Positions 1 through 5,216 are shown, counted from the first letter of the stretch. The stretch is 5,525 nt of DNA from Dehalococcoidales bacterium (GCA_028711795.1 JAQTRN010000075.1:1-5525); one strand, 5' to 3'. Translations and numbers: made by a program. The notes: generated from the letters alone by a model not told the origin.

Positions 1-464
1 TCGGTAATATTAGTAAACGTACCCAGGTATCCTATAGGTTGCCCCTGTGAATCAGTGAGCAGCGCCCCATTCGTCCGGAACCACAACGGAGTGCCGTCCT
101 TGTGACATAACTGCAAGTCATAGGTTCCCCTGATGCCCTGCTGGCGCCGTTCCCGCCTGGCCAAGCTTACCGCCAGGTCTCGCTGGTCAATAAAGTCGAA
201 GAACGGCCGGCCCATCATCTCGGCAGCGCTGTAACCGAGCAGTTCCATCATCCTTTTGTTGACCAGAATGGTGCGGCTCTCGCGGTCGGTAACCCAGATG
301 CCTGCGTAAGCGTTTTCGACTATCTGGTGGTAAAGATCGTTACTGGCCGGCAGCGTTCCTCCGTTACCCGATGGGACGGCCGGGGCCTGGCCTCCGGACA
401 GTGGTAACGGACGACCATCGCCGCCGGCCCGTTTTGCTTTCGACCTCGCCTTCCTATCTGGCAT
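1..464 (-). CDS. PAS-domain protein, N-terminal part of a probable sensor kinase (runs off left edge)
   Basis: An uninterrupted minus-strand frame of 154 codons starts with ATG at 464 and continues past base 1, so the protein is partial at its C-terminus. Residues 1-43 are a basic, Gly/Pro-rich and probably disordered leader. From about residue 44 a PAS fold is recognisable: the helix LYHQIVENAYAGIWVTD, then a strand with ILVNKRMMELLGYS, EMMGRPFFDFID, the strand YDLQLCHKDGTPLWFR and the final strand GQPIGYLGTFTNIT. These are the classic PAS/PAC signatures. A ribosome site GGGGAG (471-476 complement) lies 6 bases before the ATG and supports the start. PAS domains sense ligands, redox state or oxygen, usually upstream of a histidine kinase or GGDEF module. 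The output domain lies outside the window. The divergent NarL-type regulator next door makes a histidine kinase the likeliest reading, but this is inference. No membrane segment is seen in the visible part, so cytoplasmic sensing is likely. Confidence 0.85.
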   Translation of the reverse strand, partial: MPDRKARSKAKRAGGDGRPLPLSGGQAPAVPSGNGGTLPASNDLYHQIVENAYAGIWVTDRESRTILVNKRMMELLGYSAAEMMGRPFFDFIDQRDLAVSLARRERRQQGIRGTYDLQLCHKDGTPLWFRTNGALLTDSQGQPIGYLGTFTNIT

Positions 465-761
465 ACCTGTCTCCCCAATAAAAGACTGGACTCACCGGTG
501 AAAAAGAGTGCTTCTACTTCATCACCAGTTCTATTTTATGGTTAGTGCAGGCTAAGCGTCAAATGCCGATATACGCTCCTCAACTAGTTACCATTTTACT
601 ACTGACTTCTTCACCAGCCAGAACTTAACGAAATCATTAAGACACGACATCCGTTGCTGACTCATATTACCGCCGGCATTTCTGGCCACACCACCATTAT
701 AGTAGAAGCGTGGACTGATAATCACGGGGCATTTGCCAAATTATTCTCATTGGGTTAAACT
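465..761. other. Divergent intergenic region between PAS gene and response regulator
   Basis: This 297-base, relatively AT-rich stretch separates two divergently transcribed signalling genes. It holds the PAS promoter described at 533-562 and must also hold the promoter of the plus-strand regulator. For the latter I see only weak candidates: TTGCCA (733-738) with TAAACT (756-761) at 17-base spacing, and GATAAT (717-722) without a good -35. An 8-base palindrome AACTAGTT lies at about 582-589. No gene with a credible start is visible. Confidence 0.5.
533..562 (-). promoter_or_regulatory. Sigma-70-type promoter for the PAS gene
   Basis: On the minus strand, TTGACG (557-562) and TAAAAT (533-538) are separated by 18 bases. 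Each hexamer matches the consensus at 5 of 6 positions. Transcription would begin near 526, giving a leader of about 60 bases before the PAS start at 464. A dyad AGCGT (555-559) and ACGCT (573-577) overlaps the -35 box and could be an operator. This is read by eye only. Confidence 0.5.
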
Positions 762-1499
762 ATGGTAGTTTTAGGGTTTGCCAATGGTATTACGATGAGA
801 CAAAAGTCACGTGCCCCGGACACCTCGCACCAGGGAAAACCGGCGGGAGTAATAACTGTTATGCTGGCGGATGACCATCAGATCGTCCGCCAGGGCTTAC
901 GGGCGCTACTGGAAACAGAACCGGACCTCCAGATTATAGGCGAAGCCGCTGATGGCAGCGAGACTGTCCAATTGGTAGAAACACTACAACCAGACATCCT
1001 GGTGGTTGACATCATGATGGGGGGCATGAACGGAATTGAAGTAACCCGCCAGATCAGTAAACGCGCTACTAAGCCCAAGGTCGTGGTCCTCTCCATGTAT
1101 AGTAATGAAGCCTATGTGATCGAGGCCTTACAGGCCGGAGCCAGTGGCTACGTTCTCAAAGAAGCCACCGCTAACGAACTGGTACGCGCCATCCATGAAG
1201 CCATCGCCGGTCGCCGCTATCTCAGTTCATCCCTTTCCGAGCGCGCTATCCAGGCTTATTTACAGAAAACGGCTACCACTACCCTCGACCCTTACGACAT
1301 GCTTTCCTCCCGGGAACGGGAAGTGCTTCACCTGGCGGTCGAGGACCACACTAACGCCGAAATTGCCGCGCGTCTGTTCATCAGCCGGCGCACTGTTGAG
1401 ATCCACCGGGCCAACATGATGCGGAAACTCGGCCTGAGCAACCGCGTCCAACTGATCCGTTACGCCATTCAACGGGGAATCCTGCCGCCGGAAAAATAA
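762..1499 (+). CDS. NarL/FixJ-family response regulator (REC + LuxR-type HTH)
   Basis: A two-component response regulator of 245 residues. The receiver domain spans about residues 30-150: acidic pair D37-D38, phospho-acceptor D83 in VVDIMMGGMNG, switch residue S111 and conserved K133 in YVLKEA. After a linker, a LuxR/GerE helix-turn-helix occupies about 181-240 (LSSREREVLHL, AEIAARLFISRRTVEIH, KLGLSNRVQLIRYAI). Phosphorylation of D83 by a histidine kinase would be expected to control DNA binding. The usual Pro two residues after the DIxM motif's Ile is Gly here (DIMMGG), which is odd but not disabling. The start is uncertain: ATG at 762 and ATG at 795 both lack a Shine-Dalgarno site, while ATG at 861 has GGGAG upstream but would cut off the first beta strand. 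I keep 762, with 795 as the alternative. It is divergent to the PAS gene, its possible kinase, and followed by a receiver-only paralogue. Confidence 0.92.
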   Translation: MVVLGFANGITMRQKSRAPDTSHQGKPAGVITVMLADDHQIVRQGLRALLETEPDLQIIGEAADGSETVQLVETLQPDILVVDIMMGGMNGIEVTRQISKRATKPKVVVLSMYSNEAYVIEALQAGASGYVLKEATANELVRAIHEAIAGRRYLSSSLSERAIQAYLQKTATTTLDPYDMLSSREREVLHLAVEDHTNAEIAARLFISRRTVEIHRANMMRKLGLSNRVQLIRYAIQRGILPPEK

Positions 1500-1550
1500 C
1501 AACTTCCTTACCACACTGCCCTCCCACCAATTCATTCCCCGACACACCAC

Positions 1551-1567
1551 TGACTGAGCGCTAGTCA
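1551..1567. repeat. Short dyad downstream of the response regulator
   Basis: TGACTG and TAGTCA flank the 5-base loop AGCGC, making a 6-bp stem that includes one G-U pair. It begins 52 bases after the stop codon at 1499. No T-run follows, so it is not a convincing intrinsic terminator. It could be a weak terminator stem or part of the control region of the next gene. Confidence 0.3.
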
Positions 1568-1579
1568 ATCTCTCTCAAG

Positions 1580-1612
1580 AATACGTATGTCTTTGAGTAG
1601 AAATACGTAGGT
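1580..1612 (+). promoter_or_regulatory. Direct repeat AATACGTA (22-bp period), possible operator
   Basis: AATACGTATGT begins at 1580 and AATACGTAGGT at 1602, so the two copies are 22 bases apart, about two helical turns. Each has the palindromic core TACGTA, and a further palindrome GTATAC (1611-1616) overlaps the end of the second copy. The repeats lie 35-67 bases before the start of the receiver-only regulator. A weak -35 (TTGAGT, 1593-1598) sits between them. Two same-face sites of this kind are typical for dimeric NarL-type regulators, so autoregulation by the upstream regulator is a reasonable inference. Confidence 0.4.
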
Positions 1613-1646
1613 ATACGGATACTAATGCCTCAGCAGATTCTTCAAT

Positions 1647-2129
1647 ATGAACAGTATGAAGGCACCTGAGATAACCGACATAGTACTGGTCGATGACCAC
1701 CACGTCATCAGGCAATACCTCCGGACAATTCTGGAAACAGAGCCCGGCTTTAGAGTGATTGGCGAAGCCGCTGACGGGGTAGAAGCTGCCCGGTTAATGG
1801 AATACCTGCGGCCGCAGGTACTCGTAGTTGATATCAGGATGCCGGGCATGAGCGGCCTGGAGGTCGCCCGCCAGGTCAATCAAGATTTACCGAAAACCAG
1901 GATCGTCATAACGTCCGGGTGCAGTACCGAAGCCTATGCCCTGGCAGCGCTGCGCGCCGGGGCCATGGCTTACGTGTCTAAAGATTCGGTTGCTCAAGAG
2001 CTGGTACCGGCTATCCACGAAGTCATCGCCGGGCGCCGTTTCTTTAGCCTACCACTATCCGAGTTGACTATCGCCCCCTACCAGAGAAAACTGGATAATA
2101 ATGAGGAGTTGCCGCCGATTGATGATTAA
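1647..2129 (+). CDS. Receiver-only response regulator, paralogue of the upstream NarL-type regulator
   Basis: This 160-residue protein consists almost wholly of a CheY-like receiver domain: acidic pair D16-D17, phospho-acceptor D62 in VVDIRMPGMSG, switch S90 and conserved K112 in YVSKDS. All phosphorylation residues are intact. Hand alignment to residues 31-168 of the upstream regulator gives about 73 identities in 138 positions, which indicates tandem duplication and divergence. The similarity extends through the inter-domain linker (GRRFFSLPLSELTIAPYQRK) and the protein then ends within 12 residues, exactly where the LuxR-type HTH would begin. No HTH remnant is readable in any frame after the stop, so the domain is absent rather than frameshifted. 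Likely roles are phosphate sink, phosphotransfer intermediate, or protein-protein regulator. ATG at 1656 is an alternative start; neither has a clear Shine-Dalgarno site. It converges on the SHOCT gene with a 31-base gap and no visible terminator. Confidence 0.85.
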   Translation: MNSMKAPEITDIVLVDDHHVIRQYLRTILETEPGFRVIGEAADGVEAARLMEYLRPQVLVVDIRMPGMSGLEVARQVNQDLPKTRIVITSGCSTEAYALAALRAGAMAYVSKDSVAQELVPAIHEVIAGRRFFSLPLSELTIAPYQRKLDNNEELPPIDD

Positions 2130-2160
2130 AGAATATGGGTATCAAGAAAGTGAGCAGAAG

Positions 2161-2394
2161 TCACATGAGGTCTTTTCTTATCTGATCGTACTGCTCCTTG
2201 GAGATCTCACCGCGGGCGTAGCGTTCCTTGGCAATCTCCAGCGGACTCTGTTTCTCGCCGCCACCGGCATCTTTGCGGCCGGTCAGGCTTCTAATCCCCC
2301 AAACGATTAAAGCGATGACCCCACCCCAGAACAGGAGCATCAGGATCCCACCAAAGACCATCCACCAGCCCATACCTTCATGCCATGGCCACAT
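2161..2394 (-). CDS. Small membrane protein with C-terminal SHOCT domain
   Basis: A 77-residue protein with a Trp/Met/His-rich N-terminus (MWPWHEGMGWW), one hydrophobic transmembrane segment at about residues 10-33, a basic and Gly-rich linker (38-47), and a SHOCT motif at about 51-77 (LEIAKERYARGEISKEQYDQI). SHOCT is a short C-terminal helical-hairpin domain thought to aid oligomerisation; many bacterial SHOCT proteins of this size have a single N-terminal membrane helix. The precise function is unknown. A strong ribosome site GAGGAGGGG lies just upstream and directly abuts the stop codon of the Rieske gene 12 bases away, so the two are probably translationally coupled. This suggests a membrane partner or anchor for the Rieske protein, which is inference. 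It is the last gene of the minus-strand block. Confidence 0.85.
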   Translation of the reverse strand: MWPWHEGMGWWMVFGGILMLLFWGGVIALIVWGIRSLTGRKDAGGGEKQSPLEIAKERYARGEISKEQYDQIRKDLM

Positions 2395-2406
2395 TATACC
2401 CCTCCT

Positions 2407-2757
2407 CTAGATTCCCGCCAGCACTTTGTCCCCATCAAGCCGCACCGGATACGTCCTGATGGGACGCGGAGACCTGACCAATCTATTCACTACGTCGATT
2501 AGTCCGGTCCAAGTAGTCCAGCGGACGACGTGCCCATCCTGGAGATCAAACTGCGAGCCGTGCCGGGGGCAGGTGACCACCGTACCCTGCAGTTGCCCCC
2601 GGGAGAGATCGCCCCCCATGTGCGGACAACGCTTATCGGCGACATAGTATTGGCCACCTATCCGGACCAGAAGAAACTCCCGACCGGCGGCAGCAACCGC
2701 CTTCATAACGCCATCCTTCAGGTCAGATATCCGGCCCATTTCTAACCATTCGCTCAT
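2407..2757 (-). CDS. Rieske [2Fe-2S] ferredoxin-like protein
   Basis: A 116-residue, soluble, single-domain Rieske protein with no signal peptide. The cluster ligands are visible as C44-P-H46 (CPHMGGDLSRG) and C63-P-R-H66 (CPRHGSQFDL), with 16 residues between H46 and C63, as expected for the family. The stand-alone length matches Rieske-type ferredoxins that pass electrons to oxygenases or other redox enzymes, not the membrane Rieske subunit of cytochrome bc complexes. No oxygenase or reductase lies in the window. Between the second ligand pair and the last strands there is a segment (WTTWTGLIDVVNRLVRSPRP) that departs from the usual short hairpin and may form a partner surface. AGGAGG (2765-2770 complement) lies 7 bases before the ATG and supports the start. 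It is downstream of uspA by 35 bases and 12 bases before the SHOCT gene, so these three genes probably form one operon. Confidence 0.93.
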   Translation of the reverse strand: MSEWLEMGRISDLKDGVMKAVAAAGREFLLVRIGGQYYVADKRCPHMGGDLSRGQLQGTVVTCPRHGSQFDLQDGHVVRWTTWTGLIDVVNRLVRSPRPIRTYPVRLDGDKVLAGI

Positions 2758-2792
2758 AACCTAGCCTCCTCAGCAGTCTTGCTTTTTAGTCC

Positions 2793-3266
2793 CTATCCCG
2801 GGGCTTCTACCCGGCAGCCGGCCGGAGACACCGTCAGCACCGGCACTGGAGAATACCGCACCACCCGGTCCGTAACACTGCCGAAAGCCCAGCGCGACAC
2901 TCCGGACCGGCCATGAGTGCTCATGATAATCAGATCAACCGGGTGCTTTTTGACATAGTCCAGAATCTCTTCCGCCGCCCGACCGTGAAGCAGTTCCGTC
3001 TTGACCGGCAGACCCTCTTTCTTTAACTTGCTTTCCATCTGGGAAAGGTAATCTCTGGCTTCGGTCTCCCGCAAAGCCTCTGCCTTGGCCAGCCAGTCAC
3101 CGCCGGCCAGGGCATAGGCAGAGACATCCTGGGATGAAAGCGGCTCCACCACTCTCATTACCACCACTTCAGGCACGTTGCGACCGCTGGCGATGGCCCT
3201 TACATGAGCCAGGCTACACTCCGAGAATTCCGAACCATCCATTGGTACCAGTATTCTCTTATACAT
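2793..3266 (-). CDS. Universal stress protein, UspA family
   Basis: A 157-residue single Usp domain. The N-terminal strand and loop KRILVPMDGSEFSE are typical, as is the C-terminal nucleotide-binding region: DLIIMSTHGRSGVSRW, then FGSVTDRVVRYSPVPVLTV. In the ATP-binding pattern G-x2-G-x9-G-S/T the first Gly is Ser here (S116-T117-H118-G119), while G119, x9 and G129-S130 are kept. That Ser is seen in many bacterial Usp proteins, so ATP binding remains likely but is not proven. Usp proteins are cytoplasmic and support survival under starvation, oxidative and other stress. The leader has AAAGGGGG about 6 bases before the ATG. It lies 66 bases after sod. A TTGACG hexamer (3312-3317 complement) in that gap hints at its own promoter, but the -10 is poor. 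It is followed closely by the Rieske gene. Confidence 0.93.
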   Translation of the reverse strand: MYKRILVPMDGSEFSECSLAHVRAIASGRNVPEVVVMRVVEPLSSQDVSAYALAGGDWLAKAEALRETEARDYLSQMESKLKKEGLPVKTELLHGRAAEEILDYVKKHPVDLIIMSTHGRSGVSRWAFGSVTDRVVRYSPVPVLTVSPAGCRVEAPG

Positions 3267-3332
3267 AGCGTCCCCCTTTCATGTATCACGGTATTTTAGT
3301 GAGCACATCCCCGTCAAACTCTATCCGGCTTC

Positions 3333-3911
3333 TCACTTGATACGTTGCTCTACCACTGCCCAGTTAATATTTTTAAGGAAGGCTTCAATGTAACTGGGCC
3401 GTTTCAATCCATAGTCCGTCAGGAAGGCGTGCTCAAAAACATCCATCACCAGAATGGGGGCACAGCCGGCGAAATGGCCGACCTCATGTTCGTTAATCCA
3501 TTGATTGAAAAGCCAGCCGTTAATATTGTCCTGGTACAGCACCACCCAGCCGATACCTCTCATACTTCCGGTAGCCTTAAAGTCCTGCTCCCAGGCGTCA
3601 TAGCTGCCGAACACTCCGATGATCTTTTTGACGAGCCTCCCCGATTTATCCAGCAGCGCTTTCCCACTCAGGTTTTCGAAATAATATTCGTGAAGCCGCA
3701 TACCATCGAATTCAAAGCCCATTCGCCGTTTGAGTTCGGAATATTCCGGGGCGCCGGTTTTCCCCTCTTTCAACATGCCGGCTAACGAATCAGCCAGTTT
3801 ATTGACGTTGGTCACATAGCCCTGATAGAGGGTGAAATGGTTTTTTAGTAAGGTCTCACTAAAGCCCTCTATCCCGATGAGGCTACTATAGTCTTTTGCT
3901 ACATAAGCCAT
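3333..3911 (-). CDS. Superoxide dismutase, Fe/Mn family
   Basis: A 192-residue cytoplasmic Fe/Mn-type superoxide dismutase that converts superoxide to oxygen and hydrogen peroxide. The four metal ligands are readable: H25 (KNHFTLYQGYV), H74 (RLHEYYFENL), D157 and H161 (MDVFEHAF). The family motif DVWEHAYY is DVFEHAFL here, with Trp replaced by Phe. The position that carries the solvent-binding Gln in E. coli MnSOD appears to be taken by H146 (EVGHFAGCAPILVMD), 11 residues before the Asp ligand, an arrangement I recall from archaeal Sulfolobus-type enzymes. Metal preference (Fe, Mn or either) cannot be read from the sequence with certainty. There is no signal peptide. AGGAGG (3918-3923 complement) lies 6 bases before the ATG, and a TATAAT lies a further 17 bases upstream. 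SOD next to Usp and Rieske genes suggests coping with oxygen exposure. I give no symbol because sodA/sodB naming depends on the metal. Confidence 0.95.
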   Translation of the reverse strand: MAYVAKDYSSLIGIEGFSETLLKNHFTLYQGYVTNVNKLADSLAGMLKEGKTGAPEYSELKRRMGFEFDGMRLHEYYFENLSGKALLDKSGRLVKKIIGVFGSYDAWEQDFKATGSMRGIGWVVLYQDNINGWLFNQWINEHEVGHFAGCAPILVMDVFEHAFLTDYGLKRPSYIEAFLKNINWAVVEQRIK

Positions 3912-3939
3912 GCCGTTCCTCCTTTACTCATTTTCACCA

Positions 3940-3945
3940 ATTATA
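3940..3945 (-). promoter_or_regulatory. -10 element upstream of sod
   Basis: The minus strand reads a perfect TATAAT, preceded by TAGG, 29 bases upstream of the sod ATG. Transcription would start near 3933 and leave a short leader carrying the AGGAGG site. No good TTGACA-like hexamer lies 16-18 bases further upstream, so either an activator helps or the match is fortuitous. Confidence 0.45.
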
Positions 3946-4056
3946 CCTATTAGCGGGCACCTATATTATTAACCCGGCCTGAATAACCCTGGCCTCTCTG
4001 ATTCTACACTGGCACCATCAAAAATTGGGAAGCGGGAGTGGATGAGAGAAGGGTAA

Positions 4057-4548
4057 CTATTTACTGGCCGCCTTCTTACTCTTCGAGACGGTAACCTTCT
4101 TGGGCTGGACTTCCGGCATCTTGGGCAGGCTAACTTCCAGGACACCATCCTCGTAAGTGGCTTCAATCTTATTGGGATCGACGCTGGACGGTATGGGTAT
4201 CGAACGGAAAAAGCTGCCGTAAGAAAACTCACTGCGATAGTAGTTGTCTTCTTTTACTTCTTTTTCGGTCTTCTTTTCCCCCTTGATGGTCAGCGTATTG
4301 CCCTCAATCGAAACGTCTATATCCTCCTGCTTCATCCCGGGGAGTTCGGCTTTGACCACTATCTTGTCATCTTTTTCAAAGACGTCGATAGCCGGCATCC
4401 ACTCCTTTTCCGCCGGGAAACGCCGCCATATCGCCGGCAGTCGCCAGCCACCCCAAATATCTTCAAAATTACGTTCCATCTCCGCTAGTTCCTCAAATGG
4501 TCGCCAGGGTCTTATTGCCCGTCCGGGCCGTCGCACTTCTATTGCCAT
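4057..4548 (-). CDS. Small heat shock protein, Hsp20/alpha-crystallin family
   Basis: A 163-residue ATP-independent chaperone that would hold unfolded proteins in the cytoplasm as an oligomer. The N-terminal arm (1-50) is rich in Trp, Arg and Phe, with PFEELAEMERNFEDIW matching the amphipathic helix common in bacterial Hsp20. The alpha-crystallin domain runs from about 51 to 143: MPAIDVFEKDDKIVVKAELP, DIDVSIEGNTLTIKGEKK, and the end signature EATYEDGVLEVSLPK with G135-V136-L137. The C-terminal tail contains V152-T153-V154, which corresponds to the I-x-I/V motif used in oligomer assembly, followed by a Lys/Ser-rich end. AGGAGGT (4555-4561 complement) lies 6 bases before the ATG and fixes the start. 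Length and domain order are normal for the family. It has an extended -10 and a hairpin upstream (see those entries) and lies 145 bases before sod. No CIRCE operator is seen. Confidence 0.96.
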   Translation of the reverse strand: MAIEVRRPGRAIRPWRPFEELAEMERNFEDIWGGWRLPAIWRRFPAEKEWMPAIDVFEKDDKIVVKAELPGMKQEDIDVSIEGNTLTIKGEKKTEKEVKEDNYYRSEFSYGSFFRSIPIPSSVDPNKIEATYEDGVLEVSLPKMPEVQPKKVTVSKSKKAASK

Positions 4549-4583
4549 TGCTGTACCTCCTGCATATATTTACCTAGCCGTCC

Positions 4584-4599
4584 CGCTTCCCGAGAAGCG
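4584..4599 (-). repeat. Hairpin in the hsp20 leader
   Basis: The minus strand reads CGCTTC, loop TCGG, GAAGCG: a perfect 6-bp stem with a tetraloop. It lies about 22 bases upstream of the hsp20 ribosome site and would be inside the transcribed leader if the extended -10 at 4635-4643 is used. No T-run follows on the minus strand, so it is not an intrinsic terminator for the upstream gene. It could stabilise the mRNA or take part in a temperature-responsive leader; it does not itself cover the ribosome site. Confidence 0.5.
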
Positions 4600-4634
4600 A
4601 TTTTCAAAGTAGCCGATGAGAGTCCATCACCGCC

Positions 4635-4643
4635 ATTGTATCA
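4635..4643 (-). promoter_or_regulatory. Extended -10 promoter element for hsp20
   Basis: The minus strand reads TGATACAAT, an extended -10 (TG-n-TACAAT, with 5 of 6 matches in the hexamer). It lies between the stop of the DUF5752-like gene and the hsp20 start. It predicts a start near 4628 and a leader of about 80 bases. An overlapping TATAAT just upstream (complement of roughly 4642-4648) is an alternative. No clear -35 is seen, which extended -10 promoters can tolerate. Confidence 0.45.
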
Positions 4644-4664
4644 TTATATAAATTACAACGGGCG

Positions 4665-4970
4665 TTACTTCCCTCTCAAATAAGCTATTCGGGCGGTAAC
4701 ACTATCCGCCGCCTGCAGTCTGGTCGGGGCGTTCATCAGGTCTGCTGCCAGCTTCTGGTCTCCGATTACGTCCCGAACCCAGTTACCGAAGTCGTTCTTC
4801 TCCGCATTCGCATGAAACCGGAAAGTCTCATCCGATATCGCCCGCAGGGCTTCTTCCAGTTCCCGCATATTCTTTAGTAACCGCCCGTCATGGAACCGGA
4901 AGGCATACTCCTCCGGTACGTTACACAGAAATTTTGGTACTTCCCTTTTTTGCACCGTTTTTCTCGCCAT
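4665..4970 (-). CDS. DUF5752-like small conserved protein
   Basis: From ATG at 4970 the protein has 101 residues. After a basic N-terminus (MARKTVQKREVPKF), residues 23-74 carry a conserved-looking pattern: FRFHDGRLLKNMRELEEAL, ISDETFRFHANAEKNDFGNW, VRDVIGDQKLAADL. I recognise this as the DUF5752 type of domain, from memory and without a database check. The rest is predicted alpha-helical. Function is unknown; there are no catalytic motifs that I can name, no membrane segment and no signal peptide, so a soluble cytoplasmic protein is expected. A longer frame opens with TTG at 5012, but the strong GGAGG (4981-4985 complement) 10 bases before 4970 decides for the shorter start. It is 116 bases upstream of hsp20 and downstream of a small zinc-knuckle gene, so a stress-linked role is possible by context only. 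Confidence 0.8.
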   Translation of the reverse strand: MARKTVQKREVPKFLCNVPEEYAFRFHDGRLLKNMRELEEALRAISDETFRFHANAEKNDFGNWVRDVIGDQKLAADLMNAPTRLQAADSVTARIAYLRGK

Positions 4971-4978
4971 ATTCTGAC

Positions 4979-4985
4979 TCCCTCC
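4979..4985 (-). promoter_or_regulatory. Ribosome binding site that sets the DUF5752-like start
   Basis: The minus strand reads GGAGGGA, ending 8 bases before the ATG at 4970. The only longer alternative is a TTG at 5012, so this site decides the start. Confidence 0.7.
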
Positions 4986-5018
4986 GTCGTTAGATATAAT
5001 TTCCTGAGACAAGGACTT

Positions 5019-5216
5019 CTATCGACTATCAACCTTCATAGCGTCTGACATACAAACCTTCTTACCAGCTATTGCTGGTCTTCCGGGCGCCCAGCCCACC
5101 CGCCTGGGAACAGGAGTCCGGGCCCCCAAAGGAGAGGCCACAAACACAGTGTTATCTGTAGTGATAGCGTTGCTGGCTACATTATCCATCACCGGTAACC
5201 TAGAACTGCGGTACAT
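5019..5216 (-). CDS. Possible small protein overlapping the zinc-knuckle gene
   Basis: An open frame of 65 codons starts with ATG at 5216, inside the last codons of the upstream zinc-knuckle gene (17-base overlap), and ends 48 bases before the DUF5752-like start. AAGGAG (5225-5230 complement) stands 8 bases before the ATG, good spacing for translational coupling. The product is basic, with a Pro/Arg/Gly-rich middle (GARTPVPRRVGWAPGRP) and no recognised domain, membrane helix or signal. The ribosome-site match may be an accident of the codons for the upstream protein's C-terminus. I do not recognise the family; it may be a real small gene or untranslated spacer. Confidence 0.35.
   Translation of the reverse strand: MYRSSRLPVMDNVASNAITTDNTVFVASPLGARTPVPRRVGWAPGRPAIAGKKVCMSDAMKVDSR
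5064..5079. repeat. Perfect 6-bp hairpin within the spacer/small ORF
   Basis: ACCAGC and GCTGGT flank the loop TATT. On the minus strand it reads ACCAGCAATAGCTGGT, followed by AAGAAGG rather than a T-run, so it is not an intrinsic terminator. It lies 94 bases upstream of the DUF5752-like start next to a GC-rich stretch containing the palindrome GGGCGCCC (5085-5092), so this spacer RNA could be structured. Confidence 0.4.

Noticed and set aside
606..758. Open plus-strand frame of about 50 codons upstream of the response regulator
   Set aside because: It has no ATG or GTG start, no ribosome site and no recognised motif; a run this long without a stop is expected by chance in six frames of a 297-base gap.
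2130..2160. Possible remnant of the missing HTH domain after the receiver-only gene
   Set aside because: No frame after the stop reads a LuxR-type HTH signature, and the SHOCT gene occupies the following bases on the opposite strand.
3345..3785. Long plus-strand frame opposite sod
   Set aside because: It lies wholly within the well-supported SOD gene on the other strand and has no family resemblance; it is a shadow frame.
4027..4053. Purine-rich 27-base tract downstream of hsp20 with mirror-like ends GGGAAG and GAAGGG
   Set aside because: It is interrupted by C and T, and the inner part is not mirror symmetric, so no triplex or terminator claim is justified.
4584..4605. Hairpin followed by ATTTTC as a plus-strand intrinsic terminator
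   Set aside because: There is no plus-strand gene upstream for it to terminate, the T-run is short, and both flanking genes are on the minus strand.
4549..4664. CIRCE or similar heat-shock operator upstream of hsp20
   Set aside because: The TTAGCACTC-N9-GAGTGCTAA inverted repeat is absent; only a short unrelated hairpin is present.
4971..5012. TTG start extending the DUF5752-like protein by 14 residues
   Set aside because: There is no ribosome site before the TTG, and the extension would run through the strong GGAGG that serves the ATG at 4970.
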